DNA of 39,683 nt from Myxococcales bacterium (GTDB taxonomy: Bacteria > Myxococcota_A > Polyangia > Polyangiales > Polyangiaceae), in the NCBI GenBank assembly GCA_016794325.1, contig JAEUKG010000425.1, positions 1-39,683 on the forward strand, read 5' to 3'. Positions 1 to 8,865 of the stretch are shown here, in pieces (positions within the stretch are counted from its first letter, which is position 1; each line of letters starts with the position of its first letter). The notes under the pieces were generated by a model that saw only the letters and a list, made by a program, of their open reading frames with translations, was not told the origin of the DNA and did no database searches. A program made the translations under genes and the position numbers.

Positions 1-189
1 GGGGAACGACGGGAGGTCGCGGCTGTCGCGAATGACACAAGCGGGATACTCGCCCGCGGCCGCGAGCAGGTGGTCGACGACCGGGGGACGGGCGCGGCGC
101 ACCGCGCGAGGCGTCGCGGCGCGCCCCGAGCGAGCCGAGGAAACGGGCCGGGCTTGCGCGCGCTGGTACGGCTGGAACGTTGGGTCCAA
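1..189 (-). CDS. 5' part of an unrecognised leftward gene, cut by window edge
   Basis: Read on the minus strand from a TTG at 189, 63 codons run to the window edge without a stop, with mostly G or C at third positions as in the certain genes. An in-frame TGA lies a few codons upstream, and a GAGGAG ribosome site sits six bases before the TTG, which is why I chose this start. The visible protein begins MDPTFQPYQRAQARPV, continues with an Arg/Ala/Pro-rich stretch, and becomes more ordinary near the edge (VVDHLLAAAGEYPACVIRD). No signal peptide or known motif is visible and I do not recognise the family. It is divergent from the transglutaminase-like gene at 343. The coding call rests on codon bias and the ribosome site only. 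Confidence 0.4.
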   Translation of the reverse strand, partial: MDPTFQPYQRAQARPVSSARSGRAATPRAVRRARPPVVDHLLAAAGEYPACVIRDSRDLPSFP

Positions 190-195
190 GTCGCT

Positions 196-201
196 CTCCT
201 C
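196..201 (-). promoter_or_regulatory. Ribosome binding site of the leftward edge gene
   Basis: GAGGAG on the minus strand, six bases before the TTG at 189. It decides the start of the partial gene, because no ATG or GTG lies between the upstream in-frame stop and this TTG. Confidence 0.4.
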
Positions 202-320
202 GATCCCGCTCGCGGGACGTCACGGAGCCTGACCGAATCCATGGCGGCTGCAACCGGAAAATTCGACCTGGCGCGTCAAACCCCGTCGCACCCATCGGCT
301 GGCTTTCTCGCGGGTTGATG

Positions 321-326
321 TATTGT
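321..326 (+). promoter_or_regulatory. Possible -10 box of the first transglutaminase-like gene
   Basis: TATTGT, 16 bases before the TTG start at 343, in the only A/T-rich spot of the divergent intergenic region. I see no convincing -35 hexamer. Transcription would start about ten bases before the TTG, giving a very short leader. Confidence 0.25.
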
Positions 327-342
327 CCCACGCAGGTGCCCC

Positions 343-3300
343 TTGGAATTCCGACTTCATCGCAAGATTCCGCTGACGTTGGCTGCGTGTGGCGTGGTGG
401 TTGGCCTCGGCGCCAACTCCGGGGCCCAGCCCAAGGCTCCCGCCCACCCCGCCGCTCCCTCCGCGGGCGCCGGCGCGCCCGCAGCCGCCCAAGCGGCGGC
501 GTGGGCCCCAGCCGAGGGCCGGTACACGGAGCCCACCCCTGACGCGATGGTCTCGTCGCAGAAGGCGCGCGCGCTCGCGCCGCGCGCCAGCGAGGGGGAC
601 GTCCTCGCCGCGATCGCGGTGATCCAACGCCTCGACTCGCGCGCGACCTACGGCGTCGCCGTCGCGGCCCTCGACGAGATCGCCGCGAGCGGCGCGCTCG
701 CGCGCGACCTCCGCGACGAGGCGTTCCTCGCCGCGCGCCGGATCTCGTCCGACGCCGCGACCGCGGCCGGACGCGAGAAGGCGCGGAGCCGCGGGGTGCT
801 GTCGTCGCTCTTGGTGGTGGGGCCGTTCCGCGACACCGGCGGCGGCCTCGACCGCCGCGAGGGGCCCGAGGAGTCGGCGGGCGGGTTCGGCGATCGGAAG
901 CAGCACTTCGCGTGGGGGGCGTACGACGTGTCCCTCCGCGAGGTGCCGCCGGCGTTCGCGGGGCCGCGGGGCGTGCCCCTCGACGTCTTCGTCGCGCCCC
1001 GTCGCGAGAGCTGCAGCTACGTCGCCAGCAAGATCGACCTGCGCGCGCCGCAGAAGGTGGTCGTGCGGGTCGCGGCGGCGGGCCAGGTGAGGCTCGCGTT
1101 CGACGGCGAGCCCGTGGGCAAGAGCGACGAGTCGCATCGGAGCGCGAGCTTCGATCGCGTGGCGGCGCGGGTCGACGCGGCGGCGGGGCCGCACGCGATC
1201 GTCGCGAAGGTGTGTGCGGGCGCGCTCTCGGACGAGGGGCACGTGCGGCTGCGCGTGACGAACGACGCCGGCGCGCCGGTGGAGCTCACCGAGAGCGCGG
1301 ACCTCGCGGGCGCGCCGTCCAAGCGCGCCGGCAAGGCCGAGCCGATGGCGACACCGCTCGCCCGCGCGCTCGCGGCGGGCGACTCGGCGCGGCCCGAGGC
1401 CAAGCTCGCGGCGGCGGTCGTCCGCGGCGTCGGCGGGGCCGACGACCAGCGGAGCCCCCGGGCGGCGGGGCTCGTGGACGCGGCGGTCCGGGCGCCCGGG
1501 ATCGGCGCCGACGCGCTCGCGATGGCGGCGTGGGTGTCGCCGTCGGGGGCGAACCGTTCGAGCCTCTTCGTGAGGGCGCGGGCCGCCGCCGATTCCGTGC
1601 AAGATGCACGCACCACCGGGTTCGTCGAGCGGCGACTCGTCGCCGAGCAGCTCGGCGCGCTGATGCCCGACTGGGCGATGGCGACCTGGCGGGGCGCGAA
1701 GACGTCGAAGGCCGACGCCGAGGCGGCGCTGATCACCGCCAGCGTCGCGCAGGGGCTCGGCCTCGAGGCGCTGCGCGCGGACTCGTACCGGACGCTGCTC
1801 GCCGAGCACGGCAAGGACCCGGCGAAGACCCCGACCGCGCTCGTCTTCGAGCTCGCGCGGATGGCGCCGAGCTACGAGCGCAAGCGCGCGATCGAGGTCG
1901 AGCGCGTGCTCGAGGCGCGCGGCCTCCCCGGGGTCGGGCTCGTCAACGCCGCCGGCATCGAGGGCGTCGCGCAGGCCGCCCGCGCGGCGAACGAGGTCTT
2001 CGAGGGCCGGCTCGACGACGCCGACGAGGCGATCACGGTCGTGCGCGCGCTCGCGCAACAAGGGGCGCACGACGCGGCGCGGCCGCTCGCGCGCAAGCTC
2101 CTCGCGTTCGCGCCGAACCGCGCCGAGGCGTGGGTGCTCGCCGCGCACGAGATCGCGCTCGCCCCCAGGTCGACCGAGCTCGCCGATCCGGCGGGCGCGG
2201 CGGCGTTCGCGCTCGGGCGAGCTCGGGAGCTGTCGACGACCGACGCCCAGGTCCGCGCCGAGCTCGAGCTGCGCACCGCCAAGGCGCCGGGGGGCGCGGT
2301 GACCGCGCGCGACGACGAGAAGTACCTCGTGGGGTCGGCGACGCTCCTGTCGCGGAGGAGGGGCGTCCCCGCGGGGCCGCCCGACGTGTCGGACCGGCAG
2401 CTCTACTGGCTTCGCGCCGTCACCATGCACGACGACAACCGCGTGTCGCAGCTCATCCACTACGCGCGCGAGATCGTGATCGCGCCGCGCACGCAGAACG
2501 AGCTCTTCGAGGACATCCCGGCGGAGGGAGAGCTCACGGAGATCCTGCGCGCGCGCGTGCACCGCAAGGACGGCGGCGTCGCCTTCCCGACCGAGGAGCA
2601 CAACGACGGGCGGCGGCCTCGCATCCGGTGGCCCGAGCTCGCGCCGGGCGACACGGTGGAGGTCGCGATCCGGTCGTGGACGAGCACCGCCGTCGGCGGC
2701 CGCGGCGACGCGCCGTTCTACTTCTTGGACTATGTGGGGGCGCCGTCGACGCACCCGCTCCTCTACAACGAGGTCATCGTCGAGACGCGCCCCGGGCACC
2801 CGCTCTACGTCGACGTGCTCCGGGGCACCGGCCACAAGAAGACCGAGAGCGACGAGGGCGGGCGCCACGTCGTCCGCTACGTGTGGGACAAACCCGAGGT
2901 GGTGCAGGACGAGCCCCTCGCGCCGCCGCTCAGCGAGACGGTGCCCGTGATCGTCGGCTCGACGTTCCGCACGTGGGACGAGTTCCGCAAGTGGTACATG
3001 GAGGCGATCCGCGGCTTCACCGAGCCCGACGACGAGGTCCGGCGCCTCGCCAAGGAGCTGACCAAGGGCAAGAACACCCGCGAAGAGAAGCTCCGCGCGC
3101 TCTTCGACTTCGTCGCCGACGACATCCGCTACGTGAACTACACGAGCGGCGAGTGGTGGCTGCCGAACCGGCCGCAGCAGCTCCTCGCGCGCCGCGCCGG
3201 CGACTGCGACGACAAGGCCCTCCTCTTGATCACCCTCCTCAAGTCGATCGGCATCGAGGCCGAGGAGGTGATGGTCCAGACCCGCCTGACGGGTCAGCCG

Positions 3301-4176
3301 TCGGTCGTCACCGCGAAGAACGTCGCCGTCCCCATGTTCGATCACGGCATCGCCTTCTTGCCCGGGCCTGGCGGCGGCCAATACCTCGACGCGACGAGCC
3401 CGCAGTCGCGGCTCGGTCCGCTTCCGTCGATGGACGCCCGCGCGATGGCGCTGCGCATGCAGGGCCCGCCCGAGATCGTGCAGCTGCCGGCGAGCAGCCC
3501 CGAGGATCACGGCGCGGACGTGGTGTGGAGCCTCGCCCTCGACGCCGACGGCGCCGGAGATCTCGTGGGCGAGGAGACGCACGCCGGCGACGGCGCCTTC
3601 TACCTGCGCACGTACCTCTCGGAGGCGGACGCGCGGCTCCAGTACGTCGAAGACAACCTGGTGGGCCCGTGGCTGCCGGCGGTGGAGGTCGACAAGGCGA
3701 TCGACTTCAAGGGCAACCTCCCGCAGGGGAAGTCGTGGGTGCGCTACAAGGCGCGATCGCTCGGGGTCGCCCGCCGCGAGCAGGGCGAGCTCGTCGTCCC
3801 GATCTCGCCGCCGCAGACGCTCGCGTCGCAGCTCGCGCCGCTCGTGACACGAACGCTCCCGCTCGTGCTCCCGTCGCACCTCGCGCCGAGCCACCAGACC
3901 CGCACCTTGCGCATCACCGCGCCCCCCGGCTTCACCTGGGCGGCCGCGCCGCCCGGCGGCGACGTCGCCGGCGGTGAGCTCGGGAAGGCCTCGCTCGAGG
4001 TGCAGCGCGATCCGCGCGACGCGCGGGTCATCGTGGTCAAACGCAACGTGACGTTCAACCAGCACTGGATCACCGTCGAGAAGTACGCGGCGTTCCGGGG
4101 CTTCATCCAGAAGGTCGATGGTCTGATGCACAAGTCGGTGAGGCTCGTGCCCGACGCGAAGCGAGGTGGTCGATGA
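343..4176 (+). CDS. Large exported DUF3857/transglutaminase-like protein with intact catalytic triad
   Basis: A 1277-residue protein starting at TTG; the next in-frame ATG is more than 60 codons in and would remove the signal peptide. Residues 1-30 hold basic residues (RLHRK), a hydrophobic core and an Ala/Gly-rich cleavage region; LAAC inside the core could alternatively be a lipobox. The first ~680 residues are Ala/Arg-rich and helical-looking, possibly TPR-like. From ~690 comes a DUF3857-type beta domain, followed by a transglutaminase core with GDCDDKA (Cys955), FDHGIAF (His1001) and YLDATS (Asp1016), correctly spaced for a Cys-His-Asp triad. Family members act as cysteine peptidases or amide-forming enzymes; the substrate here is unknown. 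Its stop overlaps the ATG of the next gene (ATGA), and that gene encodes a degenerate relative, so the two are probably made together at the cell envelope. Confidence 0.85.
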   Translation: MEFRLHRKIPLTLAACGVVVGLGANSGAQPKAPAHPAAPSAGAGAPAAAQAAAWAPAEGRYTEPTPDAMVSSQKARALAPRASEGDVLAAIAVIQRLDSRATYGVAVAALDEIAASGALARDLRDEAFLAARRISSDAATAAGREKARSRGVLSSLLVVGPFRDTGGGLDRREGPEESAGGFGDRKQHFAWGAYDVSLREVPPAFAGPRGVPLDVFVAPRRESCSYVASKIDLRAPQKVVVRVAAAGQVRLAFDGEPVGKSDESHRSASFDRVAARVDAAAGPHAIVAKVCAGALSDEGHVRLRVTNDAGAPVELTESADLAGAPSKRAGKAEPMATPLARALAAGDSARPEAKLAAAVVRGVGGADDQRSPRAAGLVDAAVRAPGIGADALAMAAWVSPSGANRSSLFVRARAAADSVQDARTTGFVERRLVAEQLGALMPDWAMATWRGAKTSKADAEAALITASVAQGLGLEALRADSYRTLLAEHGKDPAKTPTALVFELARMAPSYERKRAIEVERVLEARGLPGVGLVNAAGIEGVAQAARAANEVFEGRLDDADEAITVVRALAQQGAHDAARPLARKLLAFAPNRAEAWVLAAHEIALAPRSTELADPAGAAAFALGRARELSTTDAQVRAELELRTAKAPGGAVTARDDEKYLVGSATLLSRRRGVPAGPPDVSDRQLYWLRAVTMHDDNRVSQLIHYAREIVIAPRTQNELFEDIPAEGELTEILRARVHRKDGGVAFPTEEHNDGRRPRIRWPELAPGDTVEVAIRSWTSTAVGGRGDAPFYFLDYVGAPSTHPLLYNEVIVETRPGHPLYVDVLRGTGHKKTESDEGGRHVVRYVWDKPEVVQDEPLAPPLSETVPVIVGSTFRTWDEFRKWYMEAIRGFTEPDDEVRRLAKELTKGKNTREEKLRALFDFVADDIRYVNYTSGEWWLPNRPQQLLARRAGDCDDKALLLITLLKSIGIEAEEVMVQTRLTGQPSVVTAKNVAVPMFDHGIAFLPGPGGGQYLDATSPQSRLGPLPSMDARAMALRMQGPPEIVQLPASSPEDHGADVVWSLALDADGAGDLVGEETHAGDGAFYLRTYLSEADARLQYVEDNLVGPWLPAVEVDKAIDFKGNLPQGKSWVRYKARSLGVARREQGELVVPISPPQTLASQLAPLVTRTLPLVLPSHLAPSHQTRTLRITAPPGFTWAAAPPGGDVAGGELGKASLEVQRDPRDARVIVVKRNVTFNQHWITVEKYAAFRGFIQKVDGLMHKSVRLVPDAKRGGR
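1597..1609 (+). repeat. Dispersed palindrome, copy 1
   Basis: GTGCAAGATGCAC, one mismatch from GTGYATNATGCAC. It is read in phase as GTG-CAA-GAT-GCA-C (Val-Gln-Asp-Ala), with A/T-ending codons that are rare in the surrounding gene. Confidence 0.55.
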
Positions 4177-7100
4177 GCGCGGCGGCTCGCGTCGCGCTCG
4201 TCCTCGGGATCGCGCTCGGCGCGGCGGCCTGCGGCCCTCCGCCCGAGCCCACGCGGCGCTTCACGTCCGCGAAGGATCTCCCCGGCGCGCTCGCCGAGGC
4301 CTTCCGCGAGGAGCAGCGCGGGGATCCGGAGCGCGCCGCTCGCGGCTACCTCGACGTCGTGCGCGCGGCCTCGCGGGACGACGGGCCGTGGGCGCCCGCC
4401 GCGGCCGCGGCCGCGCTCGAGGCGCTCGTGTGGCGGAGCGTCCCCGGCGTGAGCGACGTCGCGCCGAAGAGCGCGCTCGCCTTCCGCGTCCGCGTGGACG
4501 TGGCCAAGGAGCTCGCCGCGATCCACGCCGGCGCCCCCAACGTCCCCGTCCGGGGCCTCGTCGCCAAGGCCCTCAGCGTCGTCGCCGAGACGCGCGGAGA
4601 CGCCACCCTCGCCCAGCGCGCTCGGACCGCGCGAGGCTGCGCGAGCGACGTGACGGTGCTCGGGCCGAGGTCGTGGGCGATCGCCACCGGCCCGGCCGAG
4701 GCGGGGCCCGTCGACGGCGCCACGTCGCCGCTCCCGGCGCAGGTGCGGATGCCGGGGCCGTTCGATCGCAAGGTTGCCCCGGTGGCGGTGAGCGGTCGAG
4801 GGTGCTCGGTCGACCTCGCCACCGTGGCCGCCGGGCCTGGGGTCCGCGACGTGGTCGTCGACGCCAAGGTCGAGCGCGCGGGTCGAATCTGGGTGTCCAT
4901 GACGAGCAGCGTCCCGACCCGCCTGCGCGTCGGGGGCAAGGTGGTCCTCGAGCGCCCGTTCGAGCCTGGGCCGGTCGTGTCGATCAAGACCGCGGAGGTG
5001 GTCGTCGACGCGGGCCGCCTCCGGCTGGTGGCGCACGCGGCGATGCCCGCCGAGGGCGGGCGCGTCGAGATCGACGCGTGGGACGACTCGGGTCAGCCGC
5101 TCGCCCTCTCGGCGCCGAAGCCGGGTGAGGCGGCGCGCTCGTCGGCGCGCTCGTCGCGCGCGGTCGTCGCCCCCGAGCCGAAGCGGCCCGAGGAGCGGCT
5201 CACCGTGGCCCTCGGCGCGCTCGCGCTCGGCGATCTGCCGACGGCGGAGGCCGCCTCTGCGACGCCGAAGGCGCCGGATCTCGCGATCGCGCACGCGCGC
5301 GTGCTCGAGCATCCGTCGGACCTGCCGGCGGTGCAGCGCGCCGAGCGCGCGCGCGCGGCGGTCGATCTCGCGCACGAGGCGTGGCCGGACGCGTGGGAGC
5401 CCACGCTCCAAGCGGTGGTGCTGCAGGGCGTGAGGCGCTCGGGCGTCGAGGCCCGCCTCGAGTCGCTGAAGGAGCTCGAGCGCCGCCGGAGCGGCGTCTC
5501 GGCGTCGGGCGCCCCGCTCCTCGACGCCCTCGAGGTCGCGCTCTGCTCGCGCAGCGAGCTCGTCGATCGCGTGCGCCCCGCGCTCGAGCGCGCCAAGCGC
5601 GCGTTCGACGGGACGCCCATCGCGTTCGACCTCGCGCGCGCGGCCGAGCCGCGCGGCCCCGCCGACCTCGCGAAGCTCGAGTGCTCGACCGGAGCGCCCC
5701 GCGATCGCTCGAGCTTCGCCTGCTACTCGGCCCTGCTCGGGATCGGGCAATACGCGCAGGCGTCGAGCGAGCTCGACGAGCTCCGAAAGTTGTATGGTGC
5801 ACCGAACGCGTTCGGCCCGGTCGAGCTCCGCGAGGCGCTGGACGTCGGCGACGTCGCCCGCGTCCGCGCGGCCTCGGCCAGGCTCCTGCCCGGCGAGTGG
5901 ACGCTCTCGCAGCGGTGGGAGGCGGGCAAGGCGATGGGGGCCGCCCCGAAGCTCGCGGAGCTCCTCTACGGCCGCGCGCTCGTCGAGCGCGACGCGCCGC
6001 AGGCGATCCCGCCGCTCCTTCGCGCGTCCGGGGACGACCCGATCGCCGGCTACGACGAGCGCGTCAAGAAGCTCGTCGACGACGACCGCAAGGCGCCCGC
6101 AGGGGCGACGGCGGCGACGCTCGTGCTCTTCCACGAGGAGCGCTACGACGTGCTCCCGACCGGCCTCACCCACGCGTTCCTCGTCGACGTGCGCCGCGTC
6201 GGCGGTACGTCCGACATCGAGTCGAACGCGCAGGCGGGGGCGGCCGACGTGGGCGGGCGGACCGCGTTCCGCAGCCTCCGGCGGCGCATCCACAAGAAGG
6301 ACGGCCGGGTCGTCCTTCCCGAGCGCAGCCCGAACGCCGCCCAGGCGCACGCCGACCTCGCCCAGCTCGAGCAAGGCGACTACGTGGAGGCGATCTACGA
6401 GTCGTGGTCGATCCCCAGCGATCTCGGCACGATCGCGATCGACACGCCCGACCTCCTGCCGGAGCGCACCGCCGTGAAGGAGGCGCACGTCGTCGTGACT
6501 ATCCCTGAAGGGATACCGGTGCGCACCTGGTCGCACCCGCTCCTCGGCAAGCCGCTCACGAGCGCGCAGGGCGCGACGCGACGGATCGCGTGGGCCATGC
6601 GCGACCACGCGGTCCGCCGGCTCGAGGACGGCGTGCCGAAGATGGATCGGTCGGTGTCGGTCGTCGTCTCGACGTTGGAGTGGGCCGACGTCGCGCGTGC
6701 GCTGCGGGAGACGCTCGGGGCGATGGACGATCGCAGCCCCGACGTCGGCGCCTTCGCGCGGGCCGCGATCGCGCCCCTCGGCGCCGCCGCGACCGAACGC
6801 CAGAAGGTCGACGCGGTGGTGCGCGCCTCGGGCGAGGCGATCAAGCAGGCGAGCGGCGTCGCGTTCATGGACGCGGAGCTCGGGCCGGTGCGGGCGTCGA
6901 GCCGCGCGACCGCGCGGACCTTCCTCGCGACCCGCGAGGGGAGCCGGAGCTGGCTCGTGGCGCGCGCGCTGCGCGAGCTCGGGATCGAGGCCGAGATCGT
7001 CGTCGCCGAGCGCGAGCCGTACAGCGGCGACCCTGCGTTCGTCCCGCACGTCGGCCGCTTCTCCCACCCCCTCGTCGTGGCGCGGCCCAAGGACGCGAAG

Positions 7101-7919
7101 GGCGACCGCGAGGTCGTCCTCGTCGACGCCGACGTCCCCGGCCCGCCGCTCCCGGCGGGGCGCGTGTCGCCGCAGCTCCGCGGGCGCAGCGTCCTCTACG
7201 GCTCGGGCCGCATCGAGCCGCTGCCGGAGGTGGGGGGCGCCGACGAGCGCGACGAGGTCGACCTCCGTCTCACCGTCGACAAACACGGCGACGCCAAGGG
7301 CAGCCTGACGGTGTTGCTCCGGGGGCGCGAGGCCCAGGAGCTCGCCGAGGCGTTCGTGCACATCGTCGGCCCCGAGCGCGACCGCGCGCTCCGCGGCGTG
7401 GCGCTCGCGTGGGTGCCCTACGCGAACGTCGACTCGGTCCAGCTCTCGTCGACCGAGGGGAGCTGGCAGGTCGCGGTGCGGGCCGATCTCTCGGCGGCCG
7501 GCTTCGCTCAGCTCGAGAGCCGCGAGAAGGGCGCGGCGTGGGTGCTGCCCGGCATGGAGCCGCTGCACTTCGTGTTCCCGCGGGCGTTCTCGATGACGCT
7601 CGGGTCCGCGTACGCCCGCGGGGGCGCCCGGGAGAACGCGCTCGCGATCTCGAGCTCGGCGCTCTACCACGTGCGCCGCCGCACCGAGCTCCCCGAGGGC
7701 GCGAAGGTCGTGAAGCTCCCGGGCCCGCTGGCGGTGAAGAACCTCTTCGTCGCCGAACGCAAGGTCGGGGTCGACGGTCAGGTGATCGAGGAGGACTTCG
7801 TCCTCGCGCTCCCGACCGGCACCGTCCCCAAGGAGCAATACGGCGCCTTCGTGCAAGACATCGCGAAGACCGACGACGCCTTCCTCTTCGGGGTCCGGGT
7901 GAAGCCTCCCGCCCCCTGA
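4173..7919 (+). CDS. Large lipoprotein, DUF3857/transglutaminase-like fold lacking the catalytic cysteine
   Basis: A 1248-residue protein whose ATG overlaps the previous stop. The N-terminus MSAAARVALVLGIALGAAAC is a lipoprotein signal with the acylated Cys at residue 20. The architecture matches the upstream gene: a long helical N-terminal half, then a DUF3857-like segment (around FRSLRRRIHKKDGRVVLPE and the following LEQGDYVEAIYESW), then a transglutaminase-like core. Where the neighbour has GDCDDKA followed by a GIEAE strand, this protein has TREGSRSW (residues 920-927) before an identical GIEAE, with no cysteine nearby. His965 (FSHPLVV) and Asp985 (LVDADVP) appear kept. I infer a binding or structural paralogue, perhaps the partner of the active enzyme. 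The C-terminus after ~1040 is a beta-rich DUF3857-family tail. Substrate and pathway are unknown. Confidence 0.85.
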   Translation: MSAAARVALVLGIALGAAACGPPPEPTRRFTSAKDLPGALAEAFREEQRGDPERAARGYLDVVRAASRDDGPWAPAAAAAALEALVWRSVPGVSDVAPKSALAFRVRVDVAKELAAIHAGAPNVPVRGLVAKALSVVAETRGDATLAQRARTARGCASDVTVLGPRSWAIATGPAEAGPVDGATSPLPAQVRMPGPFDRKVAPVAVSGRGCSVDLATVAAGPGVRDVVVDAKVERAGRIWVSMTSSVPTRLRVGGKVVLERPFEPGPVVSIKTAEVVVDAGRLRLVAHAAMPAEGGRVEIDAWDDSGQPLALSAPKPGEAARSSARSSRAVVAPEPKRPEERLTVALGALALGDLPTAEAASATPKAPDLAIAHARVLEHPSDLPAVQRAERARAAVDLAHEAWPDAWEPTLQAVVLQGVRRSGVEARLESLKELERRRSGVSASGAPLLDALEVALCSRSELVDRVRPALERAKRAFDGTPIAFDLARAAEPRGPADLAKLECSTGAPRDRSSFACYSALLGIGQYAQASSELDELRKLYGAPNAFGPVELREALDVGDVARVRAASARLLPGEWTLSQRWEAGKAMGAAPKLAELLYGRALVERDAPQAIPPLLRASGDDPIAGYDERVKKLVDDDRKAPAGATAATLVLFHEERYDVLPTGLTHAFLVDVRRVGGTSDIESNAQAGAADVGGRTAFRSLRRRIHKKDGRVVLPERSPNAAQAHADLAQLEQGDYVEAIYESWSIPSDLGTIAIDTPDLLPERTAVKEAHVVVTIPEGIPVRTWSHPLLGKPLTSAQGATRRIAWAMRDHAVRRLEDGVPKMDRSVSVVVSTLEWADVARALRETLGAMDDRSPDVGAFARAAIAPLGAAATERQKVDAVVRASGEAIKQASGVAFMDAELGPVRASSRATARTFLATREGSRSWLVARALRELGIEAEIVVAEREPYSGDPAFVPHVGRFSHPLVVARPKDAKGDREVVLVDADVPGPPLPAGRVSPQLRGRSVLYGSGRIEPLPEVGGADERDEVDLRLTVDKHGDAKGSLTVLLRGREAQELAEAFVHIVGPERDRALRGVALAWVPYANVDSVQLSSTEGSWQVAVRADLSAAGFAQLESREKGAAWVLPGMEPLHFVFPRAFSMTLGSAYARGGARENALAISSSALYHVRRRTELPEGAKVVKLPGPLAVKNLFVAERKVGVDGQVIEEDFVLALPTGTVPKEQYGAFVQDIAKTDDAFLFGVRVKPPAP
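5790..5802 (+). repeat. Dispersed palindrome, copy 2 (diverged)
   Basis: TTGTATGGTGCAC, two mismatches from GTGYATNATGCAC, in phase as TTG-TAT-GGT-GCA-C (Leu-Tyr-Gly-Ala). TAT, GGT and GCA are unusual codons for this gene. Confidence 0.4.
6500..6515 (+). repeat. 16-base palindrome TATCCCT-GA-AGGGATA
   Basis: Perfect 7-base arms around GA inside the second transglutaminase-like gene, coding Ile-Pro-Glu-Gly-Ile with codons (CCT, GAA, ATA) that are rare here. A similar sequence lies at 14295-14312. Confidence 0.4.
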
Positions 7920-8020
7920 ACGAGTCGGACTTCCGGCGCGACGGAGTCGCGCACACGCGAATTGAAGACCGTGGAAGCGCCGCGCTCCCTGGCCGCTCTC
8001 GGTGCGCTCTGGAGCGCGCG

Positions 8021-8836
8021 TCAGCGCGGCCCGCGGGCCGCGAGGGGCACGTCGGGCCGGGGCGGCCCCGCGAGCACGAGGTGCCGGGCGCGGAAGTCCT
8101 CGAGCCTCCGCGCGGCGTGGGTCGCGGCGTCGGTCCGGCGCGCTCGCGTCGAGGGGCCGTGCTCGTCCTTCGACGCGGGGACGACCTGCGGGGCGACGAA
8201 CGTGACCGCGCTCGAGCCGCGGAACGCCGCGGTGAGGTAGAGCTGGCCCGGCATGTCGCGCGGGACGCTCGCGCGGAACGCGACGAACTTGGTCCCGCCG
8301 ACGTCCTTCGCGCTCGCGGGATCGGCGACGAGCCGGACCGAGTCCTGCTCGTAGAGGGAGGACAGCTCCACCACTGGAGGGGGCGCGCCTTCGGGCGCCG
8401 CGATCCAGACGCTCGCGGCGAGCGGTCCGCTGCCGCCCGTGACGAGGAGGACGAGCGTCGCCTCGGAGGTGCCGTTCGGCTTGATCGAGACCCCCGCGAC
8501 GCCGGGGCCCGCCGGTGACTCGGCCAAGAAGCGGGCCTCGGCGCGGCCCTTGTCCACGAACGACTCGTAGATGCCGAACCCGGTCTCGTCGAGCGCGGTC
8601 CACAAGCTCTGCATCTCGGGATCCACGACGAGGTTGTCCGTGCGCGTCGGCGTCGGCGGCTTGGTCGTGAGGGTGCGGAGCGGCGCGGTCGCGGTCGGCG
8701 GCGGCGGCGGCGGCGTGGTGCCGGACGGCGTCGGCGTGACGGCGGGCGGCTCGGACTCGGTCCGGCCGCACGCGAGCGCCGCGAGGGCGAGGAGCGCGAC
8801 GGCGAGCGGGGTCGAAGGGGCGTGGGTTCGGTTCAT
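8021..8836 (-). CDS. Lipoprotein of unknown function
   Basis: A 271-residue protein read from an ATG at 8836. The N-terminus MNRTHAPSTPLAVALLALAALAC is a lipoprotein signal, cleaved before Cys23. A Thr/Pro-rich linker follows (~25-55), typical of a tether between membrane anchor and folded domain. The body looks like a beta-sandwich (EATLVLLVTGGSG, ASVWIAAPEG, GQLYLTAAFRG), possibly a carbohydrate-binding or fibronectin-like fold, but I recognise no family. It starts 29 bases behind the stop of the S41 peptidase gene on the same strand, so the two probably form one transcript. It converges with the gene ending at 7919. Longer reading frames upstream of this ATG are shadows of the peptidase gene. 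Confidence 0.75.
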   Translation of the reverse strand: MNRTHAPSTPLAVALLALAALACGRTESEPPAVTPTPSGTTPPPPPPTATAPLRTLTTKPPTPTRTDNLVVDPEMQSLWTALDETGFGIYESFVDKGRAEARFLAESPAGPGVAGVSIKPNGTSEATLVLLVTGGSGPLAASVWIAAPEGAPPPVVELSSLYEQDSVRLVADPASAKDVGGTKFVAFRASVPRDMPGQLYLTAAFRGSSAVTFVAPQVVPASKDEHGPSTRARRTDAATHAARRLEDFRARHLVLAGPPRPDVPLAARGPR

Positions 8837-8865
8837 GGCGGCGCTCGTTCGGGGCAGGGGAGGGG

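Noticed and set aside
220-4131. 1303-residue open frame on the minus strand
   Set aside because: It is antisense to the transglutaminase-like gene, extremely Arg/His/Asp-rich with no domain. Long antisense frames are expected in DNA this rich in G+C.
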